64,000 bases of DNA from RGIG2041 sp045537695 (GTDB lineage: Bacteria; Bacillota; Clostridia; UBA1381; UMGS1253): positions 1 through 64,000 of the forward strand of contig JAZSQB010000038.1 in the NCBI GenBank assembly GCA_045537695.1. The letters run 5' to 3'. Position numbers and translations under genes: made by a program. Shown here one piece after another: positions 54,213 through 62,407 of this stretch (position 1 is the stretch's first letter; every line of letters begins with the position of its first letter). Under the pieces are notes generated by a model. That model saw only the letters and a list, made by a program, of their open reading frames with translations, was not told the origin of the DNA and searched no databases.

Positions 54213-54947
54213 CTACATCCCTACCGGAATTGCATATTTCGGTAAATCTGCGATGAAAATGCGCTCCATATAGGCAAGACCGTCGTTTTCATCCTGCTTT
54301 AAGCGGAGTATAAACGGAAAGGTATTTACCTGCGTGCACAATGTAAAGTCACGTTCCGGGAAAACAGCATTCTGTTCGGGATCGAAGAATTTTGCGCCAT
54401 CGGTCAGCTTGAGCCTTTCGATGCGCTCCTCCAAATCCGCCAGCGGCTTTCCTAATACACAGCTTTTAATATATTCACCGCAAAGTGTATCTTCATCGGT
54501 GGGTCTTTCGCCGTGCAGCCCCATACAAACAAGCGATACATGCTCCGGTTTGATGAGGCTTATGTAATCTGCAATCGCTTTTGCCGTCACCAGACTGCCG
54601 CCGATGATTTCATCTGCGCCCAATGCATTGGCAACGCCCTGCGTGCCAGCACTGGTGGTATGAATCACCGTTTTGCCGGTAAAATCAATCCCTTCAATCT
54701 GCGCAGGCGAATTGCCGTAGTCGAAGCCTTCGATTTTGACACCGCCGCGTTCGCCGCACAGTATTGCATCGGGATGCTCTGCTTTATACTGAAATGCAAC
54801 CTCTATATCGCCGACGGGAATGACCTTTTCGGCGCCTGCTGCAAGCAGATAAGCCTCCACGCTGAATGCGCGGAACACATCAATGATAACGGTCAGCCCT
54901 TTGGCTTTTTTCGCGCCTTCGACCAGCTGCAAAATTTCAATTTCCAT
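54213..54947 (-). CDS. comB: 2-phosphosulfolactate phosphatase family (ComB)
   Basis: The 244-residue ComB-family phosphatase removes phosphate from 2-phospho-3-sulfolactate; in methanogens this leads to coenzyme M, and in Bacillus subtilis a ComA/ComB pair makes spore sulfolactate. Conserved parts are VIIDVFRAFSVEAYLLAAGA, CGERGGVKIEGFDYGNSP, TTSAGTQG and CMGLHGERPTDEDTLCGEYI. ATG 54947 follows ATAGGAGATG. comA is not in the window, so the sulfolactate role is inferred. Confidence 0.85.
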   Translation of the reverse strand: MEIEILQLVEGAKKAKGLTVIIDVFRAFSVEAYLLAAGAEKVIPVGDIEVAFQYKAEHPDAILCGERGGVKIEGFDYGNSPAQIEGIDFTGKTVIHTTSAGTQGVANALGADEIIGGSLVTAKAIADYISLIKPEHVSLVCMGLHGERPTDEDTLCGEYIKSCVLGKPLADLEERIERLKLTDGAKFFDPEQNAVFPERDFTLCTQVNTFPFILRLKQDENDGLAYMERIFIADLPKYAIPVGM

Positions 54948-55025
54948 ACAAACATCTCCTATAAAAATTTTGTCCCTGCATAATGGAAAGAGCAACTGCA
55001 AGTAAACAGCTACTCGCAGTTTTGC

Positions 55026-56477
55026 TTAAGAAAGTTTTTCAATACCCTTTTTGATTCTGGCAATGGTTTCTTCCTTGCCAAGCAGTTCAGCAATTTCCAC
55101 GCCGCCGCCCGGGGTGAATTTCTTACCGGAAACGGCTACACGGAGCGGAAATAAAATTACGCCGTTCTTTACGCCGAGAGACTCGATGAGCGCAAAGAGT
55201 GCATCGTGAATTGCGTCGTGCGACCAGGCTTCCAAGCCTTCGAGTACCGGCAGAATCTTTTCGAGTGCATCCTTAGATACTTCCTCGTTGGTCTTCATCT
55301 TTTTGTTGACATACAGCTCTGTATCATAGTCGCAGAGGGTATCGATAAAGTCAATGTTTTCCGGAATATCGGAGAACTTTTCCGTACGGTCGTGCAAAAG
55401 TGCAGATAGCAGGGCATAGTCTACATCGCGCTTTACAGCCTGCTTGTAGTACGGCATTGCCTTTTCGGTAAACTCTTCCATGGAGAGCTTACGGATATAT
55501 TCCGCGTTCATCCAGTTAAGTTTGTTTACGTCAAAGATTGCCGGAGACTTACTGATGCCTGCCACATCGAATGCAGCCACAAGCTCGTCGAGCGAGAAGA
55601 TTTCCTGCTCTGTACCCGGGCTCCAGCCGAGGAGTGCAATATAGTTGATGATGGCATCCTTTAAGTAGCCCTTGTTGATAAAGTCTTCGTATGATGCGTC
55701 GCCTTCGCGCTTGGAAAGCTTCTTTTGCGCATCCTTCATAACAGGGGAGCAATGAATGTACTTCGGAATCTCCCAACCGAATGCTTCATAAAGCAGGTTA
55801 TACTTCGGTGTGGAGGAGAGGTACTCGCTACCGCGGATAACGTGTGTGATGCCCATCAGATGGTCATCGATTACGTTTGCAAAGTTGTAGGTCGGCAGAC
55901 CGTCGGCCTTTAACAGAATGTTATCGTCGAGCGTAGAATTCTCCACGGTGATATCGCCAAACACTTCATCGTGGAAAGAGGTTGTGCCTTCCTGCGGAAT
56001 CTTTTGACGGATAACGTACGGTACACCGCTTGCAAGCTTTTCGGCGATTTCTTCCTTGGAGAGTCTGGAGCAATGACCATCGTACTTCGGCGGTACTTTG
56101 GATGCGGTCTGAATCGCACGGAGTTCTTCCAAACGTTCCTTATCACAGAAGCAGTAGTATGCCGCGCCCTTTTCAACGAGCTCTTCAGCGTACTTTTTGT
56201 ACATGCCGCGACGTTCGCTCTGTACATACGGGCCGCAGCCGCCGTCCTTGTCCGGACCTTCATCGTGTACAAGACCTGTGTCGGCGAGGGTTTTGTAAAT
56301 CAGATCTACTGCGCCTTCCACGTAACGTTCCTGGTCGGTATCCTCGATTCTTAAAATAAATGTACCTTCGTCGCTCGAGCGCGCAAGCAGCCATGCATAC
56401 AGTGCGGTTCTTAAGTTACCAATGTGCATATAGCCGGTCGGGCTCGGCGCGAAACGGGTTCTTACCTTATTTGCCAT
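55026..56477 (-). CDS. gltX: Glutamyl-tRNA synthetase
   Basis: The 483-residue class I synthetase shows RFAPSPTGYMHIGNLRTAL with the HIGH-type motif, the KLSKREGD (KMSKS) loop, and an all-helical anticodon-binding C-terminus. It may be discriminating or non-discriminating (charging tRNA-Gln as well); this cannot be decided by eye. ATG 56477 gives the typical MANKVRTRFAPS opening; a GTG at 56492 is an alternative. A TTGACA-17-TATAAT promoter lies upstream. Confidence 0.97.
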   Translation of the reverse strand: MANKVRTRFAPSPTGYMHIGNLRTALYAWLLARSSDEGTFILRIEDTDQERYVEGAVDLIYKTLADTGLVHDEGPDKDGGCGPYVQSERRGMYKKYAEELVEKGAAYYCFCDKERLEELRAIQTASKVPPKYDGHCSRLSKEEIAEKLASGVPYVIRQKIPQEGTTSFHDEVFGDITVENSTLDDNILLKADGLPTYNFANVIDDHLMGITHVIRGSEYLSSTPKYNLLYEAFGWEIPKYIHCSPVMKDAQKKLSKREGDASYEDFINKGYLKDAIINYIALLGWSPGTEQEIFSLDELVAAFDVAGISKSPAIFDVNKLNWMNAEYIRKLSMEEFTEKAMPYYKQAVKRDVDYALLSALLHDRTEKFSDIPENIDFIDTLCDYDTELYVNKKMKTNEEVSKDALEKILPVLEGLEAWSHDAIHDALFALIESLGVKNGVILFPLRVAVSGKKFTPGGGVEIAELLGKEETIARIKKGIEKLS

Positions 56478-56516
56478 AGTGTTCAGCCTCACTATTTCAT
56501 AAAATTTTTCTAATAT

Positions 56517-56545
56517 ATTATAATTCTTTCCTTCTGTATTGTCAA
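56517..56545 (-). promoter_or_regulatory. Promoter of gltX
   Basis: Minus-strand TTGACA (56540-56545), a 17-base spacer and TATAAT (56517-56522): a perfect vegetative promoter. No T-box leader fits in the 40 bases before the gene. Confidence 0.9.
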
Positions 56546-56559
56546 TATAAAGTTATCTT

Positions 56560-57324
56560 TTATAACAGCGTAACTCCCTTTTTTATGAGCGCTTCTTTCA
56601 GCGTAGGCGCAAGCGGGGCATCAGTGACGACATAATCCGCTGCGTCAATTTCGGCGATTTTGGAAAATGCCGTGCGTTCAAATTTCGAGCTGTCGGCAAC
56701 GACGATGCAGGTGTCGGAGAGCGCAATCATCGCCTTGTCCACCTGCGTTTCCTCGGCATAATAGGTGGAAAGTCCGTTTTGCAGCTCCACACCATCCACG
56801 GATAGAATCAGTTTGTCCGCGTGATACTTTTTTAAAATTTCTATCGCATCTTCACCGTGCGCAAATTGGTATTTTGCATTGATATTGCCACCGATGAGCA
56901 CAATGTTGTAGTTTGGGTTGCCGGAGGCTTCCAGCGCAATAGAAATGGAGTTGGTGACGATATTTAAGTTGTAGTCGGGCGGCAAGTTGCGAAACGCCAA
57001 TAGCGTGGTCGTGCCGGCATTAAACATCACTGTATCGTTGGGCTTAATCAGCGCGGCGGCTTTTTTCGCGATGCGGTCCTTCGGCGCGCGGTTGGTTTCC
57101 ATGCGCTGATTTAAATTCATACTGTAGTAGGGACGGTAGGAAAAAATGGCGCCGCCGTGCACCTTCGTTAAGAGTCCCTTGCTTTCCATATCCGTCAGAT
57201 AATTGCGGACGGTTACTTCGGAAACGCCGAGCGCCTTGCTTAAGGTAGTCACGCGCACAGAGCCGTCTTTTTTGAGCATTTCCAGTATTTTTGTCTTTCT
57301 TTTTTCCGTTTTCAAAAGCATCAC
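56560..57324 (-). CDS. DeoR family transcriptional repressor
   Basis: The product is 254 residues. The N-terminal winged helix reads VRVTTLSKALGVSEVTVRNYLTDMESKGLLTKVHGGA, the DeoR signature, and the C-terminal sugar-phosphate-sensing domain has NAGTTTLLAF, VTNSISIALE, GGNINAKYQFAHG and SVDGV. DeoR proteins are usually released from DNA by a phosphorylated sugar. It is divergent from the isomerase-SIS-YjbQ operon, with tandem CTTTCG-type repeats in between, so it is the likely regulator of that operon. Confidence 0.93.
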   Translation of the reverse strand: MMLLKTEKRKTKILEMLKKDGSVRVTTLSKALGVSEVTVRNYLTDMESKGLLTKVHGGAIFSYRPYYSMNLNQRMETNRAPKDRIAKKAAALIKPNDTVMFNAGTTTLLAFRNLPPDYNLNIVTNSISIALEASGNPNYNIVLIGGNINAKYQFAHGEDAIEILKKYHADKLILSVDGVELQNGLSTYYAEETQVDKAMIALSDTCIVVADSSKFERTAFSKIAEIDAADYVVTDAPLAPTLKEALIKKGVTLL

Positions 57325-57367
57325 CCTCTTGCGAATATTTTAACATATTCTACGCTGTTGTCAATAG

Positions 57368-57389
57368 AAAAACTTTCGAAAAACTTTCG
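57368..57389. promoter_or_regulatory. Tandem repeat, candidate DeoR operator
   Basis: Two exact head-to-tail copies of AAAAACTTTCG (57368-57378 and 57379-57389) lie between the divergent deoR-type gene and the operon. DeoR-family operators in Firmicutes often contain TTTCG repeats. Confidence 0.65.
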
Positions 57390-57425
57390 GTTTTTATAAA
57401 AAAGAAAATAAATACTAAAAAACAA

Positions 57426-57454
57426 TTGACAAGCGGCGCTTGTGTTGTTACGAT
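57426..57454 (+). promoter_or_regulatory. Promoter of the isomerase-SIS-YjbQ operon
   Basis: TTGACA (57426-57431), a 17-base spacer and TACGAT (57449-57454) lie 35 bases before the first gene. The tandem repeat is about 37 bases upstream of the -35. Confidence 0.8.
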
Positions 57455-57489
57455 AAACTTGTAAAACAAAAGAAAGGGGAGTGCAGGAT

Positions 57490-58191
57490 ATGTTAAAAGG
57501 ACACGGTATTAAACCGCCGTTTTTTGAGATTGGGCCAAAGGCGATTATTTACGGCGAAGCGATGCTCAAGCTCGCGAAGGTCATCGATAAAACAGCAATG
57601 AAATATGACGTGGATGTTATTGTAACACCGCAGTATACGGACATTCCGCTGCTGGCAAACAATACGGAGAGAATTTTCGTATTTGCGCAGCATATGGATG
57701 CGCTCAAGCCGGGCAGGGGCCTCGGCAGCGTATTGCCGGAGGCAGTGAAGGCTGCAGGCGCAAAGGGCGTTATGCTCAACCATGCGGAAAAGCCGCTTTC
57801 GCTCGACGTTGTGGAGCAGACCATCCGTCGTGCAGAGGAGGTTGGACTGGCAACGATTGTTTGTGCAGACACGGTAGAAGATGTTATAACGATTGCGAAA
57901 ATGGCGCCGGATATGATTGTCGCAGAGCCAACCGAATTGATTGGCACGGGCACAACGAGTGACAGCAATTATGTGCTGGAGACCATCCGTGCGGTACAGG
58001 AAATCAACGAAGATATTATGGTACTGCAGGGTGCAGGCATTTCCAACGGGCAGGACGTGTACAACACGATTAAGCTCGGTGCGCAGGCGACCGGCTCGAC
58101 CAGCGGCGTTTTAAAGGCAGACGACCCGTATGCTATGGTGGAGGAAATGCTGTATAACTTAAGAAAGGCATGGGATGAATTACATGGCTGA
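57490..58191 (+). CDS. Archaeal-type triosephosphate-isomerase-like protein
   Basis: The 233-residue TIM-barrel aligns by eye with the short archaeal form of triosephosphate isomerase rather than the 250-residue bacterial TpiA: VFAQHMDALKPGRGLG, LNHAEKPLS, VAEPTELIGTGT, LQGAGISNGQDV and SGVLKADDP. K17 (in EIGPK), H98 (in NHAE) and E146 (in AEPTE) match the catalytic Lys/His/Glu, but the Asn normally before the Lys is replaced. ATG 57490 is eight bases after GGGGAG; a GTG at 57481 overlaps it. With a DeoR regulator and an SIS isomerase, the substrate is probably a sugar phosphate other than triose. Confidence 0.82.
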   Translation: MLKGHGIKPPFFEIGPKAIIYGEAMLKLAKVIDKTAMKYDVDVIVTPQYTDIPLLANNTERIFVFAQHMDALKPGRGLGSVLPEAVKAAGAKGVMLNHAEKPLSLDVVEQTIRRAEEVGLATIVCADTVEDVITIAKMAPDMIVAEPTELIGTGTTSDSNYVLETIRAVQEINEDIMVLQGAGISNGQDVYNTIKLGAQATGSTSGVLKADDPYAMVEEMLYNLRKAWDELHG

Positions 58192-58792
58192 TTCCATTAA
58201 AAAAAGTGGTTTGGATGCCGCTATTCAGGCTTATGATATTGAGCGCGAATGTCTCGAAGGCTTAAAAGAGCGCTTTGATGCAGAGTCGTTTTCCAAGGCA
58301 GTTCGCCTTTTGGCGGATGCCGAGCGCATCGGCGCGTCCGGTTGCGGTCATTCGGGCATTATTTGTCAGCATTTTGCGCATCTGATGTGCTGCATTGAGC
58401 GCCCGGCAAAATTTATTTCGCCGGCAGAAGCGGTGCACGGCGGTATGGGCTTTTTGCAGAAGGACGATGTTATTTTAATGGCTTCGCGCGGCGGTAAAAC
58501 AGCCGAGTTGTTGCCGATTATTGACATCTGCAAGCAAAAGGATGTGCGCATCATTGCCGTAACGGAGAATTTTGAATCTCCGCTCGCGACCAATGCCGAC
58601 GTGGTGCTTTGTCAGTACGTCAACCGCGAAACGGACAAGTACAATTCACAGGGTACGACGTCTTCGACGGCGCTTTGCATGATTTTCCACGCATTGCAGG
58701 CGGCGCTCATTGAGGAGACCGACTACACAAACGAACAATTTGCAAGAATTCATCCGGGCGGTGCCGTGGGTGAAAGATTAAACAAAAAATAA
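58175..58792 (+). CDS. SIS-domain sugar-phosphate isomerase, KpsF/GutQ-like without CBS
   Basis: The 205-residue single SIS domain has GASGCGHSGIICQHFAH, LMASRGGKTAELL, VTENFESPLA, and the tail HPGGAVGERL, the hallmark of arabinose-5-phosphate isomerases (KdsD/GutQ/KpsF). It lacks their two C-terminal CBS domains. A KDO role is unlikely in a Gram-positive cell, so a catabolic aldose-ketose isomerase or a sensor is more plausible. ATG 58175 (six bases after GAAAGG) overlaps the previous gene by 17 bases; ATG 58184 is an alternative. Confidence 0.85.
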   Translation: MNYMADSIKKSGLDAAIQAYDIERECLEGLKERFDAESFSKAVRLLADAERIGASGCGHSGIICQHFAHLMCCIERPAKFISPAEAVHGGMGFLQKDDVILMASRGGKTAELLPIIDICKQKDVRIIAVTENFESPLATNADVVLCQYVNRETDKYNSQGTTSSTALCMIFHALQAALIEETDYTNEQFARIHPGGAVGERLNKK

Positions 58793-58816
58793 TTAAACAA
58801 ACAGGAGGAACAAAAA

Positions 58817-59437
58817 ATGGAATTTAAGTTTTTTCAGAAAGAATTAGAATTGCAGTCGAGAGGTTGGATTCCGACTTTCCACGATATCTCCAAGGAGATT
58901 ATCGAAATTGTAAAGGCATCCGGCGTTAAGAACGGTACCGTTACAATTGCATCCCACCACACAACCTGCTCCGTTATGGTACAGGAATGCTCCCACGACA
59001 TCGACTCTTTCGATTTGGAGTACCTGCAGCACGACCTGCTCGATATTATGCGCAAGATGATTCCGGACTACACCGATGAAGGTGACTACCGTCATCCGGG
59101 CCCGATTCATGCACAGTTCGGCAGATACGTAAACGAGCCGGGCGACTTTACAAGCATGAACACAGACGGTCATCTCCGCAGCGTATTCTTCGGCAGAAGC
59201 GAAACCATGACCATTAAGGATGGCGAGCTCGACGGCGGTGAATTTGCACACGTTTACTTCGTAGACTGGGATCACGTGCGTGCACGTCGCCGTCAGGTAA
59301 ACGTAACTGTTATGGGTATCGGCGAAGAAGTTGTAGACAGAAAGTGGAACAATGGCGAAGTTATCAACACACTGCGTAAGTACACCGATGAAGAAAAAGC
59401 ATACGATGTACACTACACACTCCAGCAGGAAAGATAA
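58817..59437 (+). CDS. Enlarged YjbQ/UPF0047 family protein
   Basis: The 206-residue product shows the UPF0047 pattern: DISKEIIEIVKASGVKNGTVTIASHHTTCSVMVQE, the HDLLDIMRKMIP and DYRHPGPIHAQFG blocks, and the C-terminal YFVDWDHVRARRRQVNVTVMG. E. coli YjbQ has about 138 residues; here there is an insertion of about 25 residues around 110-130 and a 35-residue C-terminal extension. YjbQ has weak thiamin phosphate synthase activity, with the true role unknown. Position in a DeoR-flanked sugar operon points to carbohydrate metabolism. AGGAGGAAC precedes the ATG. Confidence 0.85.
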   Translation: MEFKFFQKELELQSRGWIPTFHDISKEIIEIVKASGVKNGTVTIASHHTTCSVMVQECSHDIDSFDLEYLQHDLLDIMRKMIPDYTDEGDYRHPGPIHAQFGRYVNEPGDFTSMNTDGHLRSVFFGRSETMTIKDGELDGGEFAHVYFVDWDHVRARRRQVNVTVMGIGEEVVDRKWNNGEVINTLRKYTDEEKAYDVHYTLQQER

Positions 59438-59452
59438 GTAAAAATGCAAACG

Positions 59453-59479
59453 AAAAGACCGACATTGTCGGTCTTTTTT
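59453..59479 (+). terminator. Terminator of the isomerase-SIS-YjbQ operon
   Basis: A perfect 11-base stem (59453-59463 / 59467-59477) with a three-base loop and T-run. Confidence 0.92.
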
Positions 59480-59484
59480 GTTTG

Positions 59485-59513
59485 TTGAAATGCGGGAAAT
59501 TATATGATATAAT
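59485..59513 (+). promoter_or_regulatory. Promoter of uvrC
   Basis: TTGAAA (59485-59490), a 17-base spacer and a perfect TATAAT (59508-59513) start a leader of about 120 bases that holds the palindrome at 59559-59578. Confidence 0.8.
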
Positions 59514-59558
59514 AAAAAATGTATAGGTGTATCTGCACAGGTGAAAATAAACTTGTAG

Positions 59559-59578
59559 GGGAGGGATTTATCCCTTCC
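59559..59578. repeat. Small palindromic intergenic element
   Basis: An 8-base stem with one wobble pair and a TTTA loop (59559-59566 / 59571-59578) sits in the uvrC leader, just after CTTGTA. It resembles the small G-rich palindromic repeats scattered between genes in many Clostridia. Confidence 0.5.
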
Positions 59579-59639
59579 GTTCCCAACAGATTACAGAATA
59601 GCAACATCGAGAAACATTACAACCAATGGAGGATACAGC

Positions 59640-61493
59640 GTGTTTAATTTTGCGCAACAGCTCAAAAAACTCCCGGAGCAGCCGGGTGTGTATCTGATGC
59701 ACGATGCGAACGATACGGTGATTTATGTCGGCAAGGCGAAGAACTTGAAAAACCGTGTGCGCCAGTATTTTATGCAGAGCAAAAACCATGGTGCCAAGGT
59801 GCGCGCGATGGTCAGTCACGTTGCCTGGTTTGAGTATATTATCACCGATTCGGAGCTGGAAGCGCTCGTTTTGGAGTGCAATTTAATTAAAAAGCATAAG
59901 CCGCATTACAACATCCTTTTAAAGGACGATAAGCACTATCCGTACATCAAGGTGACGATGAACAAGTCGTATCCGCGCCTGAGCATCACGCGCACAATGG
60001 TGCCGGACGGTGCGCGCTACTACGGACCGTATAGCGGGATGAGCGTGGTGCGCCAGACGGTGGAGCTGATACAGAAAATTTTTAAGATTCCCAACTGCAA
60101 GCGGAGCTTTCCTGCAGATATCGGCAAGGGAAGACCTTGTTTGAATTATCAGATTCAGAAGTGCTTTGCGCCGTGCCGCGGTGAATGCACACAAGAAGAC
60201 TACCGGAAGGTTTTTGAGCAGATTTGTATGTTTTTGGACGGCAAGAGCGAGGAAGTGATTCGCACGCTTGAGGTGCAGATGGAGGAAGCGGCGGCGGAGC
60301 TGCAGTTTGAAAAGGCGGCGGAAAAGCGCGACCGCATTCAGGCGATTTTAGCCATTCACGAGCGGCAAAAAATTATTTCCGATGCGCAGACCGACCAGGA
60401 CGTTGCGGAATTTATTTGCTATGATGACAAGGCGTTTTTCGAGATGTTTTTAATCCGCGGCGGACGTATGACGGGCAGACAGAGCTACCGCATCGACGCG
60501 GTCAGCGAGCTGTCGGACGGCGAGATTATGGCGGAGTTTTTAAAGCTGTATTATTCGGCAGCCAACACGGTGCCGGGGGAGATTATCTTAGGCTGTGCGC
60601 CGGAGGATATAGAAGTGCTCGGCGCGTATTTAAGTCAGCTGCGCGGCAAAAAGGTGCATTTGACAGTGCCGCAGCGCGGCGAGAAAAAGCAGCTGGTGCA
60701 TATGCTACTCAAGAATATCAACAATGCGGTGGATGACTATAAAATCGGTGAATTAAAGCGCGAAACCGAGCGCGGCGTACTGGAAAAGCTGGCTGAATAT
60801 ACGGGGCTTTCGACCCTGCCGCGCCGCATTGAAAGCTACGATATTTCCAACACGGGCGGCACGGGTACGGTCGGCGTGATGGTCGTATTTGAAAACGGCG
60901 TGGTCAGCAAGGCGGCAAAGCGCAATTTCCGCATCCAAAGCATCGAAGGGCAGAACGACTATGCGGCGATGCAGGAGGTTGTGACGCGCCGTATGCAGCG
61001 CGCGCAGGCGGAGACCGAGGCGATTGAAAACGGCACGCTGGCAAAAAAAGATGCAAAATTTTTGCCGTTGCCGGATATGATGTTAATAGACGGCGGCAAG
61101 GGACACGTTGCCGCAGTGCGCGAAGCGTTGGCGCCGTTTGCGCCGGCGTTTGGCATTTTCGGTATGCAAAAGGATGATAAGCACAACTTTTCGGAGTTGA
61201 TTGACGGCAAAGAAACGGTGCATATTCCGGTCAATTCCGCCGCATACCGGTTGATTGGCACAATTTGTGAGGAAACGCATAACACCGCCATTGGCTACCA
61301 TAAAAAGGTGCGCCGGCAAAATGCGTTCCGTTCCGAACTTGCGGAAATTCCGGGTGTGGGTGAGGTGCGCAGAAAGCAGCTTTTGCGCGCATTTAAGACG
61401 CTCGATGCCGTGGCAAAAGCGCAGGTCGAGGATTTGCAGGCGGCGGGACTCGATAAGCGCAGTGCGCAGAATGTTTATGATTATTATCACTAA
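59640..61493 (+). CDS. uvrC: Excinuclease ABC subunit C
   Basis: UvrC makes both incisions in nucleotide excision repair. The 617-residue product has the GIY-YIG domain (GVYLMHDANDTVIYVGKAKNLKNRVRQYF), a UVR motif (EAAAELQFEKAAEKRDRI, about residues 210-230), the RNase H-like nuclease (SYDISNTGGTGTVGVMVVFENG, DGGKGH) and a C-terminal helix-hairpin-helix (LAEIPGVGEVRRKQLLRAF). A GTG start follows TGGAGGATAC. Confidence 0.97.
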   Translation: MFNFAQQLKKLPEQPGVYLMHDANDTVIYVGKAKNLKNRVRQYFMQSKNHGAKVRAMVSHVAWFEYIITDSELEALVLECNLIKKHKPHYNILLKDDKHYPYIKVTMNKSYPRLSITRTMVPDGARYYGPYSGMSVVRQTVELIQKIFKIPNCKRSFPADIGKGRPCLNYQIQKCFAPCRGECTQEDYRKVFEQICMFLDGKSEEVIRTLEVQMEEAAAELQFEKAAEKRDRIQAILAIHERQKIISDAQTDQDVAEFICYDDKAFFEMFLIRGGRMTGRQSYRIDAVSELSDGEIMAEFLKLYYSAANTVPGEIILGCAPEDIEVLGAYLSQLRGKKVHLTVPQRGEKKQLVHMLLKNINNAVDDYKIGELKRETERGVLEKLAEYTGLSTLPRRIESYDISNTGGTGTVGVMVVFENGVVSKAAKRNFRIQSIEGQNDYAAMQEVVTRRMQRAQAETEAIENGTLAKKDAKFLPLPDMMLIDGGKGHVAAVREALAPFAPAFGIFGMQKDDKHNFSELIDGKETVHIPVNSAAYRLIGTICEETHNTAIGYHKKVRRQNAFRSELAEIPGVGEVRRKQLLRAFKTLDAVAKAQVEDLQAAGLDKRSAQNVYDYYH

Positions 61494-61543
61494 ATTTATG
61501 CAGAGCACAGTGTTTAGGATATGCTGAAAAATAAAAGTCTTGC

Positions 61544-61566
61544 GGTGCGTCGAAAATCGGCGCACC
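61544..61566. repeat. Small palindromic intergenic element
   Basis: A 10-base stem with one wobble pair and an AAA loop (61544-61553 / 61557-61566), bounded by TTGC and CTAC, lies between uvrC and the laccase-fold gene. It looks like another small dispersed repeat; it has no T-run and is not a terminator. Confidence 0.5.
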
Positions 61567-61598
61567 CTACAACATAGAATGTGTGATGAGGGAAGTAT

Positions 61599-62396
61599 AT
61601 GCAGAAAGGCTTTGAAAGACATACTAAAGGCGACTTGGTGTATTATACCGTTCCGGCGTTTACGGATACGGGGTTGGTAAATCACGGGTTTTCAACGCGG
61701 CTCGGCGGCGTGAGCACGGGCGAGACGGCAATGCTCAATCTCGGCTTTTACCGCAAGGATACGCGCGAAAATGTATATGCAAATTACGGCATTTTTTGCG
61801 ATGCCGTCGGCATAGAGCGCGACAAGCTGGTGCTATCCAAGCAGGAGCATCATGATGGCATCCGTTTGCTGACGGCGGCGGATTGCGGTAAGGGTATTGT
61901 GCGCGAAAGCGACATCACGGACACGGATGCGTTTATCTGCAACACCCCGGGTGTGCCGGCGGTGATTTTCTGCGCCGATTGCGTGCCTGTGTTTTTGCTC
62001 GACACGAAGCTTAAGGCGTTCGGGCTGATTCATTCCGGCTGGCGTTCAACGGTATTGGGAATTTCCAAAAAGACCGTGCAGAAAATGCAGGAAGCCTTCG
62101 GGACAGACCCAGCGGATATTCTGGCGGCCATCGGACCTTCCATCGGACAGTGCCACTTTGAGGTGGACGGTGATGTGGCGGCGCGGTTTGATGCAAAATA
62201 CAGCAGGCGCGTCGGCGAAAAGTTCCACATTGATTTGTGGGGCGTGATTGAAGAACAGTTGTTGTCGGCAGGTGTGCGCGCAGAGGCGATTACGAAGGCG
62301 AATCTTTGCACATACTGTCATTGTGACGAATTTTTTTCCAACCGTGCGCATCACGGCAAAATCGGCTTGATGGGCGCGATGATGGAACTCAAATAA
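61599..62396 (+). CDS. pgeF: PgeF/YlmD-type multicopper-fold oxidoreductase
   Basis: The 265-residue product of the DUF152/laccase-domain family shows HGFSTRLGGVSTG, CADCVPVFLLD, LIHSGWRSTVLGISKK, IGPSIGQCHFEV and the late TYCHCDEFFSNRAHH with the zinc/cysteine ligands. Family members include polyphenol-oxidising or purine-nucleoside-phosphorylase-like enzymes and the peptidoglycan-editing factor PgeF; the role here is not settled by sequence. AGGGAAGT precedes the ATG. Confidence 0.9.
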   Translation: MQKGFERHTKGDLVYYTVPAFTDTGLVNHGFSTRLGGVSTGETAMLNLGFYRKDTRENVYANYGIFCDAVGIERDKLVLSKQEHHDGIRLLTAADCGKGIVRESDITDTDAFICNTPGVPAVIFCADCVPVFLLDTKLKAFGLIHSGWRSTVLGISKKTVQKMQEAFGTDPADILAAIGPSIGQCHFEVDGDVAARFDAKYSRRVGEKFHIDLWGVIEEQLLSAGVRAEAITKANLCTYCHCDEFFSNRAHHGKIGLMGAMMELK

Positions 62397-62407
62397 GGAA
62401 GACAAGA

